Positions 12,336-23,700 of a DNA stretch of 64,000 nt are shown in pieces. Origin of the DNA: Glandiceps talaboti (lineage: Eukaryota; Hemichordata; Enteropneusta; Spengelidae); NCBI RefSeq assembly GCF_964340395.1, contig NC_135571.1, positions 5,563,953-5,627,952 on the forward strand, written 5' to 3'. The translations under genes and the position numbers were made by a program. Position 1 is the stretch's first letter. Every line of letters starts with the position of its first letter. The notes under the pieces are model-generated. The model worked only from the letters and a program-made list of their open reading frames with translations, had not been told where the DNA came from and made no database searches.

Positions 12336-12712
12336 ACAGTGACCAATGGATAAGGATTTGGTATTTATTTAGGATTTTTTTATTTATAAAAAAAATTTTG
12401 TGAATTTTTTTTACTTCCTTCTTGAAAAATCAATGTAAAACAACATTGACGTAGTCACTGTTTGTAAGTTATTACATTGCAAAAAGCTAAAATATGTGTG
12501 AAAAATTTGTTATTGTATGTACAATAAACATTTTACACATTTATATAATCTTTTGCCATTTATTGAGTTACAAACAAGGACTTGGCATATGTTTAGTTGT
12601 TTCACATTCATTTTTCAGGTAGGAATTCATGGTAATATTGTTTTAATAAATTAAAAAAACAACAACAAATACCCAATCCTTATCCACTATGATATGTCCA
12701 CTTTATTTTAAA
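12336..12712 (+). repeat. Dispersed repeat family E, copy 1
   Basis: Shares ordered blocks with 60134-60377: GCAAAAAGCTAAAAYATG, GAGTTACAAACAAGGAY, TTGGCATATGTT, TTTCACATT, then CAAATACYCAATC and a CCACTTTA end. Same orientation, no coding potential. Confidence 0.65.
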
Positions 12713-12975
12713 GGGCAGTAAGCAGGTTCCCCTGTCATTTTACAAGGGTTCTCTACCAGTGTTTTTGTTACTAGCTGTAAGCAGATAAAATGTACCTCAG
12801 TTCCCAAGTCATTTTACAAGGGTTCTCTACCAGTGTTTCTGTTCCTAGCAGGTAAAATGTACCTGAGTTCCTGACATTTTACTGAGGTTCGCAACCAAAA
12901 TTAAGGTATAATGCATTGACTCTATGCCAGCCTGAGTTTTACCATATTCTCCCTTTCTGTTACCAAGGTACCCCA
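12713..12975. repeat. Tandem ~78 bp repeat with TTTTACAAGGGTTCTC
   Basis: The block CATTTTACAAGGGTTCTCTA followed by CCAGTGTTT appears at about 12738 and 12813. A third shorter unit begins near 12853. Related in inverted sense to 10850-11010. Confidence 0.65.
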
Positions 12976-13670
12976 ACCTTAGCAAAAACACTGACATCAT
13001 CGAGTTACCAGTAAGTTGTTATTTTAACAGTCACCATAATATGAACCAGTCCAAGTTACAAGTATTAAGAATTTTCCGAGGCATAGCTAAGCTTATACTT
13101 ATCATGTAACATAATAATACCTGATACATGATATAAGAAAAAAAATCAATAAATTATACATAGATTTGAGAATATGAATACGAGCCATATGCCTTAAAAT
13201 GATAATAGTTCAAAATACAGGTACTAGGGCTGAGGCATATGTGAAAATGTTATGCGAAAAACATGCAATCTGATCAAGACTGCTATTTTTTTTTTTAAAC
13301 ATTGAAAAATACTATTAAAATAGACGAAAAATCGATATATTTCCTGTGCACTCAATTATCCTTCCGATTGGCATTTATTAAATACGTGACAAAACGAGGA
13401 ATAATAAATTTCCATGTCATCAACTTAATTATTTCAAACCCAGTATTAAATGACAGACAAATGTCACCTTTTAAACCCGGAAGAACGAAACATTGGTTTC
13501 ACTTTCACAGATGTTACACGACTCCAGCGTCTTACGACGACACGGCCAGTCTGTCACCTGTGAACCCCCTTCGGAAATTTAACGAACTATTAGTAGTATA
13601 AGCAAATTGGCCGGTGGTGTTACGATTCGTTACACGCCGTTTTTAATCTAATTGTCTAGTGTATTTGCTT
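12976..13670. other. Non-coding stretch
   Basis: No supported gene. A 99-codon frame at 13302-13601 has no signal, domain or splice context and is not called. Confidence 0.5.
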
Positions 13671-13718
13671 TATTTCACTAGTCTGTTTTGACGACGACCA
13701 AAAGACAGATAGACGTAC

Positions 13719-13879
13719 CGTATTTGTTGGCCAACTTGGCTTACGTACTCCGCTCCCCTGTCAGTACTCTTCCCGATGTTTACAAGAAGGAATAACACCA
13801 AACATACTCCGAATGTCACAATAAAGCAGAAAAGTGACGATAATTTGATCTTCAACCCAAATCTACGAAGGCACCTCAT
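13719..13879 (-). CDS. Probable first exon, type II membrane protein
   Basis: Unrecognised. Starting at 13879 (minus), the exon encodes a basic head (MRCLRRFGLKIK) followed by a hydrophobic stretch of about 20 residues (roughly residues 13-33, LSSLFCFIVTFGVCLVLFLL). It then runs into a polar stem. This is the usual N-terminal layout of Golgi-resident transferases: short cytoplasmic tail, signal anchor, stem. A strong donor GTACGT lies at 13718-13713, so the exon would end in phase 2 after about 53 codons. GTAAGC at 13744-13739 is an alternative donor. Upstream on the same strand is an ATG CAA ACA TGA mini-ORF whose stop overlaps the main start by sharing ATGA, plus a CCGCCATTTTG box near 13950. 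No later exon was found towards lower coordinates, so product and extent are unknown. Confidence 0.45.
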
Positions 13880-13929
13880 GTTTGCATCACTACATTGTCG
13901 TCTGAACCACTATCAGACGCCGTACTTTC

Positions 13930-13960
13930 ACGACTAGTGTATTCAAAATGGCGGAGAAGA
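13930..13960 (-). promoter_or_regulatory. YY1-like box at a possible promoter
   Basis: The minus strand reads CCGCCATTTTG about 75 bases upstream of the candidate start at 13879. This is the core of a YY1-type promoter element. On the plus strand the same site gives ATG GCG GAG, but that frame closes after 16 codons. Confidence 0.3.
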
Positions 13961-14064
13961 CAATTCCACTTTTCAGAGGGGTGTGCCAAATTGTTTAGAG
14001 GGACAATCATTAAATATTGTGTACTTCGACTTTTATACTGTTTACATGTATATAGTTCTTAAAC

Positions 14065-14087
14065 GATTAATTGATTGATTATTAAAT

Positions 14088-14149
<62 letters not shown>

Positions 14150-14198
14150 GTTGATTGATTGACTGCTTGCTTGATTGATCGATCGATTAATTAACTGG
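14065..14198. repeat. (GATT)n microsatellite
   Basis: About 25 GATT-type units with a few GGTT and ACTG variants. Confidence 0.95.
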
Positions 14199-14477
14199 CT
14201 AGTTCGGGAGTGAAATCAAGTTAGCCTACTTTTAGCAAAGTTTAATGCGGTGACGTGCGCGATCTCTTGCTTGAATATGAAACATGATTATGTAGACGTA
14301 GACTCGGGGTAGGAATGGAAAACTTTGCAAAAAAATGTCAAATAAGCAACTATTAATAGAATATAACAAAAATAATCTTCGCAAACCACTTTAAAGCAGT
14401 TTATGAATATAAGTTTAATTTTGTGCTATATTTAAGGACACTGCAAGAAGTTAAATTGTAAATTTGGACTGAGATAA

Positions 14478-14493
14478 AAGAGAGAGAAAGAGA

Positions 14494-14566
<73 letters not shown>
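14478..14566. repeat. (GA)n microsatellite
   Basis: Pure AG repeats interrupted by GGG and AAAG units. Confidence 0.97.
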
Positions 14567-14569
<3 letters not shown>

Positions 14570-14714
14570 ACACAAACACATTCTCATGATTAAACCGTCT
14601 TAATATTTTTTTATTCAATACAGGCATAACAAATTAAGTTATTGCGGGGAAGCCACAAGGTATTTTGCACGCGGTTATATAATATGATATATTGGTAAAC
14701 GACCACATTTTTCT

Positions 14715-14800
14715 CTCCCCCCCCCCCTTCAGACCACCAGAATTTGCATGCCTTTCCCCTTCGCACCCCCAATTTTTTTCGTGACCCCCCCCCCCCCATT
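14715..14800. repeat. Paired poly-C tracts
   Basis: C-runs at about 14717-14728 and 14786-14799 flank a short A/T-containing spacer. Similar C- and G-run foldbacks occur at 37380-37460, 50860-50885 and 61880-62330. Confidence 0.6.
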
Positions 14801-14900
14801 TTCTCCTTTGCCGTAAATTCTTCACGTTCCATGATCCATAAGATTCAATGCAGATGTGTACATGCATCATAAGTACGCAAGTACGGGCACATGCAGGCAG

Positions 14901-15000
14901 ACATACACACACACACACACACACACACTCACACACACACACACACACTGAGGCAGACAGAGACAGACAGGCAGGCAGACAGACAGACAGACAGACAGAC
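14901..15000. repeat. (AC)n and (AGAC)n microsatellite
   Basis: Two AC blocks are followed by CAGA-type repeats. Confidence 0.95.
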
Positions 15001-16773
15001 TTCGATTCATGTCATTTACAATAATATTAGATGTAGTTTGAGAAAGGTGTGCAAGTATTACATCGAAATTGAATCTTATATTGTAGCATGGGAGTGGGCG
15101 TATGTCTGACAGTTCTTCGCACGTTCTTTAGAATGCGGGAGTAAACCAAAGTAAATTTCAAATTGTCAAATAAGTGCCAATTAATAAGAACGTGACGGTT
15201 GAAGTACGGTTGGTGATAAACAATTGATTGAAAATATTACTCTGGGAATAACTTGAACAGTTATAAGCCAAACACGCGGAGTCTGTATTTGTTCTGTTCA
15301 TTTCAGTGTCTCTCTTTCCTCAGATTCTAGTGTCATTGGTGTACATGATACATACTCTTCCAGGCTAAATAAATCCACTGTTTCATATTCTGCGTATACA
15401 CCCGTTAAATCTAAAATTGAAAACACGATATTCTACATTGCAATTGCTTGTATTGGTTCACCTAGTTTATCTAAAATCGTTGTGATTTTTTTCAGATAGG
15501 TAAGCCCCAGGTTGTGTTACCATGGAAACGGTGCAGTAGACATAAAGCATGATAGAAATCAAACATGGCATCTCTCTCTCTATTAGATTTTTTTTTGAAA
15601 TCTCAATTAATAGATTTATGAGTTTGTGTCGCGTTGACAAATTAAGTGTTTTTTATATGTACTGCGTAGTAATTCCTTCGACTGCTGACCACAGCTTCTG
15701 TGACGGGTTCATCAGCTTATTTCTTTCGGGACAATATTCCCAGATAAATCATTTCCTTTTCAATGTATACCTCGCCCAGATAATTTCCGTTTTAAAGTAT
15801 ACCTCGCCCGAAGTAAACATATAGTTGATGTAATATTTTTCTGACAAGTTTTTGGTTTGTTTTCATTCTTATTTTATTCTGAGCTGATTTTCTGTGTTTT
15901 CGTAATCACAGTGTTTTCAGATTTTGAAGTCGATTTGACATCTGCCTTGTACGTCATCAATCCATATGGAATTTTCCATTGTAAGCTAACTTCTAACTGA
16001 TAAGACAGAAGGCTTTTATATCGAATTATAACAAATCTAAGTTTCATTAGCTGTCCTAGCAGGCTGCAGATGCAGCTGGATGGTTGCCCTAGCAACCACA
16101 CACAAGGAACGCAGGTTGTCCATCCATGTACCAGTGGAGGCTGACGTGTCATTGCTCAGTCATGAACATCAGGGGGGACGGGACATTGCATGCAGGGGTC
16201 GGGAGTCGGTTCTTTTCACAAGTTTAGTCGAGTCTCAGACCAACGGGTGTTTCGAGGTTCAGTGCTCGAAAAAGGTGACTCTCCTCCCAGACAAAATATT
16301 ATCAAGTTGACCTCCCTCCTCTCTCACTGGAAAATATGTGATCAGAACATCATTGCATGAAAAAATAGTGACCTTCCCCCAAACACGGGCATGAAAAATG
16401 GTCGCCCTCCGACATTCATTTAACCGAATGACGGCCATAGTTGTCGTTAAGTATCAATATTTACTACGTAACTTAAAAACTGTAATGCATAGAAATTAAT
16501 TCCATTCAAGTGTCTACCCCCATGTATTCAGTTATACTTACAGCAGTGTACATCATTGTTCATTTCCTTGAAAACAAGATGGTGAATCCCCAAGTTTCTT
16601 TTATTATATATTTCAAAGGGACTGAGAACAAGCTTTCACGTGACAAACTTTATCTCCAGTAAATTCCTACCCGAAGCGCTTTCTTACACGTTCGAAAAAA
16701 TATTACTTATAATTTAAGAATTAAATTCAATAGGTGTAAATAAAAACGATATATGGTTTTAAAAATATATTAA
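15001..16773. other. Non-coding stretch
   Basis: No supported gene. Open frames at 15549-15824, 15874-16152 and 16080-16310 lack domains and splice context. Confidence 0.5.
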
Positions 16774-16975
16774 CCATAACACCAAAGTAAAGCATTTTCT
16801 GTATTTACCACAATCGTTTATAGCATCCATATCAAGTACAACCCATAACACCAAAGTAAAATGTTTTCTGTATGTACCACAATTGTTTATAGCATCCATA
16901 TCAAGTACAGCCCATAGCACCAAAGTAAAGCATTTTCTGTATGTACCACAATCCTAGCATCCATATAAAGTGTAA
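16774..16975. repeat. Three 69-bp tandem units
   Basis: CCATARCACCAAAGTAAARC starts units at 16774, 16843 and 16912. The first two offsets are exactly 69 bases. The last unit is shortened and leads into an inverted repeat. Confidence 0.9.
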
Positions 16976-17087
16976 AAATATACTGTTTCATTTGCTAATT
17001 GACCACATTAGAAAGACCACATGCTATAGGCTTAAGCTTGTAAATAAACCAACTGAAACAGTATACTTTTACACTTGATATGAATAC
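16957..17087. repeat. Foldback with ~34-base arms
   Basis: Arms 16957-16990 and 17054-17087 pair, with the inner 23 bases (AAGTGTAAAARTATACTGTTTC core) differing by one base. The left arm reuses the end of the neighbouring 69-bp unit. Confidence 0.8.
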
Positions 17088-17349
17088 TACAAACAAGATT
17101 AGCACATTAAGTGCTTTGCTTCAGTGTTACTCGTTGTACAAATGATCACCGTCAAAATAATTTGAAATATCAAAAGTTCTAGATAAAATTAAAGACACTG
17201 CTAAATGGGTCGACCGGTTCTGATGAAACTGATGTGTTATTTTAGCCTGATACAGCGTAACGTGCCTCGTGACTCGGAGAGTCTATCAGTGCTGAAAAAC
17301 AGGACGTATCTTTAATACAGTAATGCATTTATGAAATGCCATTTAATAC

Positions 17350-17552
17350 TTATCTGATGCCAATATATTTATGAAATAAAAAAGTGGATAATATGACCAA
17401 CAGTGTCATGACAACTAACCATATTAAAAGCATGTTAAACTTAGAAACGGTGGAAAAACTGTAGATTGTTTGAACGCCACCAACGACATCATTTACTATT
17501 TTTACATTCAGTGCACGCAGACTCGGAGGGAATTCGGAAATAGTATGCACGT
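17350..17552 (-). CDS. Possible terminal exon with C-terminal membrane anchor
   Basis: Unrecognised. The minus-strand frame ends at 17350 and encodes a polar segment (SLRALNVKIVNDVVGGVQTI). A hydrophobic run of about 22 residues (MLLIWLVVMTLLVILSTFLF) and a short tail HKYIGIR then lead to the stop. A possible acceptor (ATAATAG) lies just upstream, near 17563. ATTAAA motifs follow the stop within about 60 bases and could serve as weak poly(A) signals. The layout fits a tail-anchored or single-pass protein. The evidence is compositional only, and a chance frame is possible. Confidence 0.25.
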
Positions 17553-17675
17553 AGCCTATTATATAGCGAAGGAAGCTTAAGTCTATAAAGGATACAGAGC
17601 TCTATCTGATCAACTCATGTTTCTCCGTCAATAAGCTTGGCTAATCGGATATCACCGGAAAATGTCAGCATATAC

Positions 17676-18310
17676 AACGATCTTCTACCAACTGTATCCT
17701 TAGCCTGTCTAACGCTGTGCTAAAACTTACTACTTTCAGCAGGTTTTTCTACTAATCACATTGTAATCTTTCACTCCCTGATGTTTAATTGTAAACAAAT
17801 TGTTGATAGGACCGAGGCTGGCGTGTCACTCCACCGTCAGATAATATGACACACATACACTCTAACATCACTCAGATGGTAACCAAACAACTCCAACATT
17901 TGATGTTAAATTAGCAACTAGAACACAATACAAGATACGTTGCAACTTTGTTTATTATACCAGTCTGAGATTAGATATCCCACAGTGTTGATATCCTGAA
18001 GACTCTACTTAAAACTTTACTGGTGAAAATGTACATGTACACTAATTAAACATCAAGGAGTGAAAGATTACACTGGGATCTTGCTGAAAGTAGTTAGTGT
18101 TAGCACAGCCTGATATTAGTCTATCTGCTAGACCTCGGATGTTCTTCCGATAGAATACGACACACGCCCGAACATCGCTATCGAGGATGTTCGGGCAAGC
18201 CCTCACTGCAAACTCCATTCGCTTATAGTATCGAAAGAAAGCCCTAACGTCTAGCAGCAAGACGAAGCCTGATATAAGCTAAGAGGTACAGTTGGTAGAA
18301 GATCATTGTA
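17676..18310. repeat. Large asymmetric foldback
   Basis: The plus-strand segment 17676-17796 (GATCTTCTACCAACTGTA ... TGATGTTTAATT) recurs inverted at 18036-18308. The right arm holds about 150 extra bases (about 18110-18265), within which lies an 11-bp perfect hairpin (18166-18176 with 18186-18196). Confidence 0.75.
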
Positions 18311-19517
18311 ATCTAGACGTATGTAGGTGCATTATATACGTAATACTACACTGTTACACAGAACTCAAAAATAATTGAAGTGTCTTAGTATTGGTATTTT
18401 CAGTGAATATCGTTGTTCGTTATCTGATCGAAAAAAAAATTATCCACATTACAACTAGTGCAACTTTACAGTATATCTACAAAGTACCACATCTCAACAT
18501 GAAGAAAAATTATATTCATTGCATTGCATACCTAATGTGGGTAGTACATGTATGCATTTAGATTTTTTTACTGTTGTAGTAAACAAAATAGCTTGGTTTG
18601 ACTCCCCCCCCCCCCCGGTGATATAACTATACAGGATGTATGTACCATAAGGACATGAAACTAAAAGTCATTTTTCTATTGCCACGCTATGTACACAATG
18701 ACGTCATTGCCCGAGTATGAACGTTATTTGCGTTATATGGATCTTGGAGTAATTCAGTATTATTACTCAACGTATATGTAGCCAGAAATCAGTCTAGTCG
18801 AGAAATATTCTTTAAAATGGTGGTAAACAGATTGGAAGAAAGCGTCGTTCTCTTCAGGAAGTCGTTAAAAAATGCTTAGATGCACTACAAGTGTGCAAAG
18901 ATTGCGTTGACGTCAAAGCATATACTATTTTAGTGGAGTAAATAGGTATCTATGGCAATGGGCGCCGATGGCCACCGGCAATGAATGTCTTGTCATGCGC
19001 ACTCCTGTCATTACGTAACATGCAAATTAGTTTATTGTTGTCAAAAAGTGAAAGCACTAAAAAGACTCCGGAAATTAATGTACACGTCGATTCACAGTAG
19101 ACCTGTCGGGGGACGATGCCGTCTCAATCGAACGATCACAAACAGCATCGTAAAATCATACTCACCAATCCTACCTGAAGTGTCTTGAATTCGTGGAACA
19201 TCGGTCTGATTTCGTGAAACTTCGGACGGAAAGGTGAGATAATGATATTCATTAAAACGAGACAGTGTTCATGACGAACCAGTACATTTGCTATTTAGTC
19301 GTGGATTTTCTTACAACTGTAATTGAAATGGCGGTACCTGCAATACAAAGCTAGATTCTTCCTACACGCATATTTTATTTTCATATATTGCAGATTCCTT
19401 CAGTTTTACCTGAGATCGGTATCATTAGTACTATTTCAAACACTGTTATGTAAACAGTATATACAAGTAACGCGACCACCATTCTGATTTGAAAATCTGA
19501 AGTAGCGAATACAGCTC
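18311..19517. other. Non-coding stretch
   Basis: A C14 tract lies at 18603-18617. No supported gene. Confidence 0.5.
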
Positions 19518-19678
19518 GATTTCTTTATTTACCTCTATTTCCTTCGTTTAGTTAGTGTCGTTTGTTTTTCGATATTGTTGTTCCAGGAGTAATCGCCAGG
19601 TGGGAAGGCGACGATCACTCCCAGAAGAATCAAAATCGAAATTATATGGCATAGACGATAGAGGTAAATAAAGAAATC
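19518..19678. mobile_element. 161-bp self-complementary hairpin element
   Basis: The ends are a perfect 21-base inverted repeat: GATTTCTTTATTTACCTCTA plus T, at 19518-19538 and 19658-19678. Imperfect pairing continues inward through TTTCGAT and GGAGTRATCG blocks to a centre near 19600, so nearly the whole unit folds on itself. Probably a hairpin MITE. Confidence 0.75.
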
Positions 19679-20200
19679 AGATCAGATTTTTATCAAATTG
19701 TACGATCCTGTCCTACATCCTAAAGGGTTTAGTGATATATAATGAAACACATTTCCTCGAATCTCTACTCTATGATCCATTATTTTATCATATTTATATT
19801 CATATTTAAAAACGGGTTGATTGAATGTGATTTGATAGAATGCTATAATATGTAGAATATTACTTTTTCACGCATGTTATTGAGTATGACATCTTAAATG
19901 TCTTAGAGTCGACAGATTATGCGTACTTTGCTGATTGACCTGTCAATGTGATAAATCCACTTAAAGTATCTCGGAATATCAAAATTTCCATTCACTAGCT
20001 ATGATGTGGATAGACGGCGATCACCCATTGACAGGACGTACGCCATCTTTATTAACGTTACATAACTACTTTCTTTTGTGATCGAAAGTATTGTTTGTTT
20101 TGAAAGCGATTTGACAGTATTTGAATTCTTCAGTATCTTGTTTTCACAGGTAGATTATATTTGGTTTGGCGTCACCTAATATTGATATTAGAAACTCGTC
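19679..20200. other. Non-coding stretch
   Basis: Nothing recognised. Confidence 0.5.
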
Positions 20201-20290
20201 GTATGTATGTATGTATGTATGTATGTATGTATGTATGTATGTATGTATGTATGTATATGTGTGTATGTATGTATGTATGTATGTATGTAT

Positions 20291-20342
<52 letters not shown>
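20201..20342. repeat. (GTAT)n / (GT)n microsatellite
   Basis: GTAT units with two interruptions run into about 22 GT repeats. Confidence 0.97.
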
Positions 20343-20344
<2 letters not shown>

Positions 20345-20707
20345 CTACTGTAAGCAAACTTTTGAAATTCTGTTGGAATGGATCACGACAAGTGTCAATG
20401 AAGAATTAAATGTGACATGCCATCCGTCGCTCTCAAGATATATAAATTCGATCTAAAAAGGTATCTTAAGACAAAACTGTTGAACTAGAACTGTTCATGA
20501 AATAGCGACATTACTAGGCAAATTTGGTTTTAAAAATGTATTTTTCTGTCAAAAATGTTGAACGTCAAATCTGTCTGTGTTAGTACCTAATACGTTTTTC
20601 TATATCTGTCATACTGTCTGTTTGTTTGTCAGTCTCAATCTATCTCTTGCGCGTGCGAATCGAGTTTACTCAATATGAATCCGGGCTTGCCTGGCGAGTG
20701 CCAACTA

Positions 20708-20724
20708 TCCCACAATACACCACG
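20708..20724 (+). promoter_or_regulatory. ZNF143-like promoter site
   Basis: TCCCACAATACACCACG resembles the TCCCANMRTGCNNYGCR element with two mismatches. It lies 18 bases upstream of the zinc-finger start codon. An NRF1-like TGCGCGTGCGAA sits near 20649. Both are motif matches only. Confidence 0.3.
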
Positions 20725-20741
20725 GTTTACTGCGATCAAAC

Positions 20742-23700
20742 ATGGCGGCGCCCAGCAGTTCCAACGATACACTGATCGATCTAGATGTTGCGTACGATAT
20801 TTGGCATAACATTAAAGCTATTGGCTACTCAGAAGTTCCAAGTAGTGTGTTTGCTTTACATATGATAAAAATTCACAGACAGTATTGTGAGGAATGTTTC
20901 CCAAGTGATTGTCAACAACAAGATGATGACCGCAGTCATGGCAGTTACCACTCCAGTGGTGTTGCTGCTGTTAGCCAGCGACAAGTCAAAATGGAGACAT
21001 CGACAGAGTGTGACACCCAAAGTGATGATATATCACAGTCTACGTCTATTACGATAAAGTAAGTCAGTTTAATTTATGGTCTGCATTTGTTCATTTAAAT
21101 TTATGTCACGAAAAAATGCGGAATGGTGGCGACTTTTTTCAGTGCAATGTCACATTGTCGTTGATCATCATAGACACATTACTTCCGTCGGCCCAATTTC
21201 AATTATTCCCTACTTCAGCTAGTCCCAAATTTCAAAAGTTCATAGTTACATATTTACTTGAAAATAAATCAAAATACAATGACTATTACTGTGGTAATGT
21301 TTTCACTACATGAGAGACTTTAGGCATACAGTAATGTCTGCTTAGTACTACATGTCTATGTGTACCAGTATCATGTATTCTCTGAACGTAATACTAATAA
21401 GTAATATTCATGCAGTAATCTTTCAATGTAATTCCACCCGCTTTAACACATACAGAGTCAAATGACACAAATTGATTTGATGCACTGTCTCTATTGTATT
21501 TGAAAGTACAAATATTGGTACCGCATTTTATCTGTAAAGGAGAAAAGTCTGCAATGATATTCAATTTCTGTCATGACATTCTGGTTTCAACGCACACCAT
21601 AATTCTTTCAACCAAATATGCATGTGTGAGAGACATGTATAGTGTCAGTGGCAACAATAAAACCACAATAGGAGGGGAGACATTTTTTAGCTTTTCGGAC
21701 GTTACCATACATGCAGTATGTTGTCTAAATGTAGCCCATGTAATTATAAATATTGCGCAATGATGTCAGAGCCAATGTATGTCACTTCAACATTATTACT
21801 CACCAAAAAATACTGTGTTCTCAATGTCATTAGCCCTTAGTGTGAGCCACATATAAGCGTAAATGCAGTGTGGCTCATGTCTGTCATTACACAAAAATAA
21901 ACATGGGTTGTAATATTTTGGTATACACATGTACAGTATACACTGTGTAGTCTCAGTTAGTGATCCAAATGCTCTCAAATGTACAATCAAAGCCTTCATT
22001 GGTCCGGTAGGACTCCCATGCAACATAAAATTAAATGATTTACTTAAAAGTAAAAAAATAATAGTGGCCATTGTATATGTAAATTAAGGTCTCTATGGGT
22101 CACTAGTTCATACATTGTACCATGTGACAATGGTCTAAGCCAATCACAGTAGGCTGTATGAAAATGTTGTATTATTAAAAAGTGATATTTACTGAGGTAC
22201 ACACCAATCTAACACGTCAGTTATTTCTTTAACATTTCTACCCATGTTTTACCAATAGATATGTGAAATTAGAAACCACAGATGACCAGTATCAACAAGA
22301 CTCACAGGAGGTGATGGCAAGGCAAGAACTTGGAACTAACTTCTACTCAGCTGATAATCACCAACTATTAAGTACAGAAGACCATTCAGAAACTGTACCA
22401 GACTTGGCCAGTGAATGTGGAACAAACAATCATGGCTCTCCAGGCAATTCTGTAGATACCACTTTTGCACAAAATACAAGTAAAGGTGATAATTTGATGA
22501 ACTCCATGACAATAAAGAAAGAAAAAAGTGATGATGATAATCAACCAACAAACAAACAATCTCAGTGCTTACAATATGAGGACAGGAATGAACAAAGGGC
22601 TGTTATTGCAGAAAGTCTCGTCAGTAAACCGTTTCCAACTCAAATAATAAAAGTCACATTACATGGAGATACTTTTGAAAGGATGGATAGTTCACTTTCA
22701 GACATTAATGATAAAGATAACATTATGCGTAAAACTTTACCAAACCAAAACATCAATCATAGTAGCATTGGAAATCACAGTATGACATTACGAAAGAAAA
22801 AGTCATGTGGACACACACAGATTGGTAAAGGTTCTAATACAAGTAGTGATTTTGAGAAAGACACAATTAAATCACCATTAGAATGTAAAGAGTGTGGTGA
22901 AGAATTTTGTGAAAGGAGAGATCTGAACAGACATGTTAGAGTCCATGAAACTAACAAGTCGTATTTCCTCAAATGCTGTGGTAAGGTATCTAATCAAAAC
23001 AATCATGGAATGACACAATTTAGAATCCACAAAAATAAAAGACCATTTGTACATGTATGTAAGGAGTGTGGTAAAGGGTTTAAACTGAGTGGGAATTTAA
23101 AGACACATACAAGAATCCATACAAATGAAAGACCATTTGCATGTAAGAAGTGTGGTAAAGAGTTCCATACCATTAGCCAGTTAAAATTACACATGATAAT
23201 CCATACAAATGAAAGACCATATGTATGTAAGGAGTGTGGTAAAGGGTTTAATAGGAGTAGCACTTTAAAGGTACATAGAAGAATCCATACAAATGAAAGA
23301 CCATATGTATGTAAGGAGTGTGGTAAAGGATTTAATCATAGCAGTGCACTGAAGACACATACAAGAATCCATACAGATGAAAGACCATTTGCATGTAAGG
23401 AGTGTGGTAAAGGGTTTAATACGAGTAGCAGTTTAAACACTCATAGAAGAATCCATACAAATGAAAGACCATTTGTATGTAAGGAGTGTGGTAAAGGGTT
23501 TAATAGGAGTTGCAATTTAAAGATACATACAAGAATCCATACAAATGAAAGACCATTTGTATGTAAGGAGTGTGGTAAAGGGTTCCATACCAATAGCCAT
23601 TTAAAGGTACATAGAAGAATCCATACAAATGAAAGGCCATTTGTATGTAAGGAGTGTGGTAAAGGGTTTAATAGGAGTTGCACTTTAAAGATACATACAA

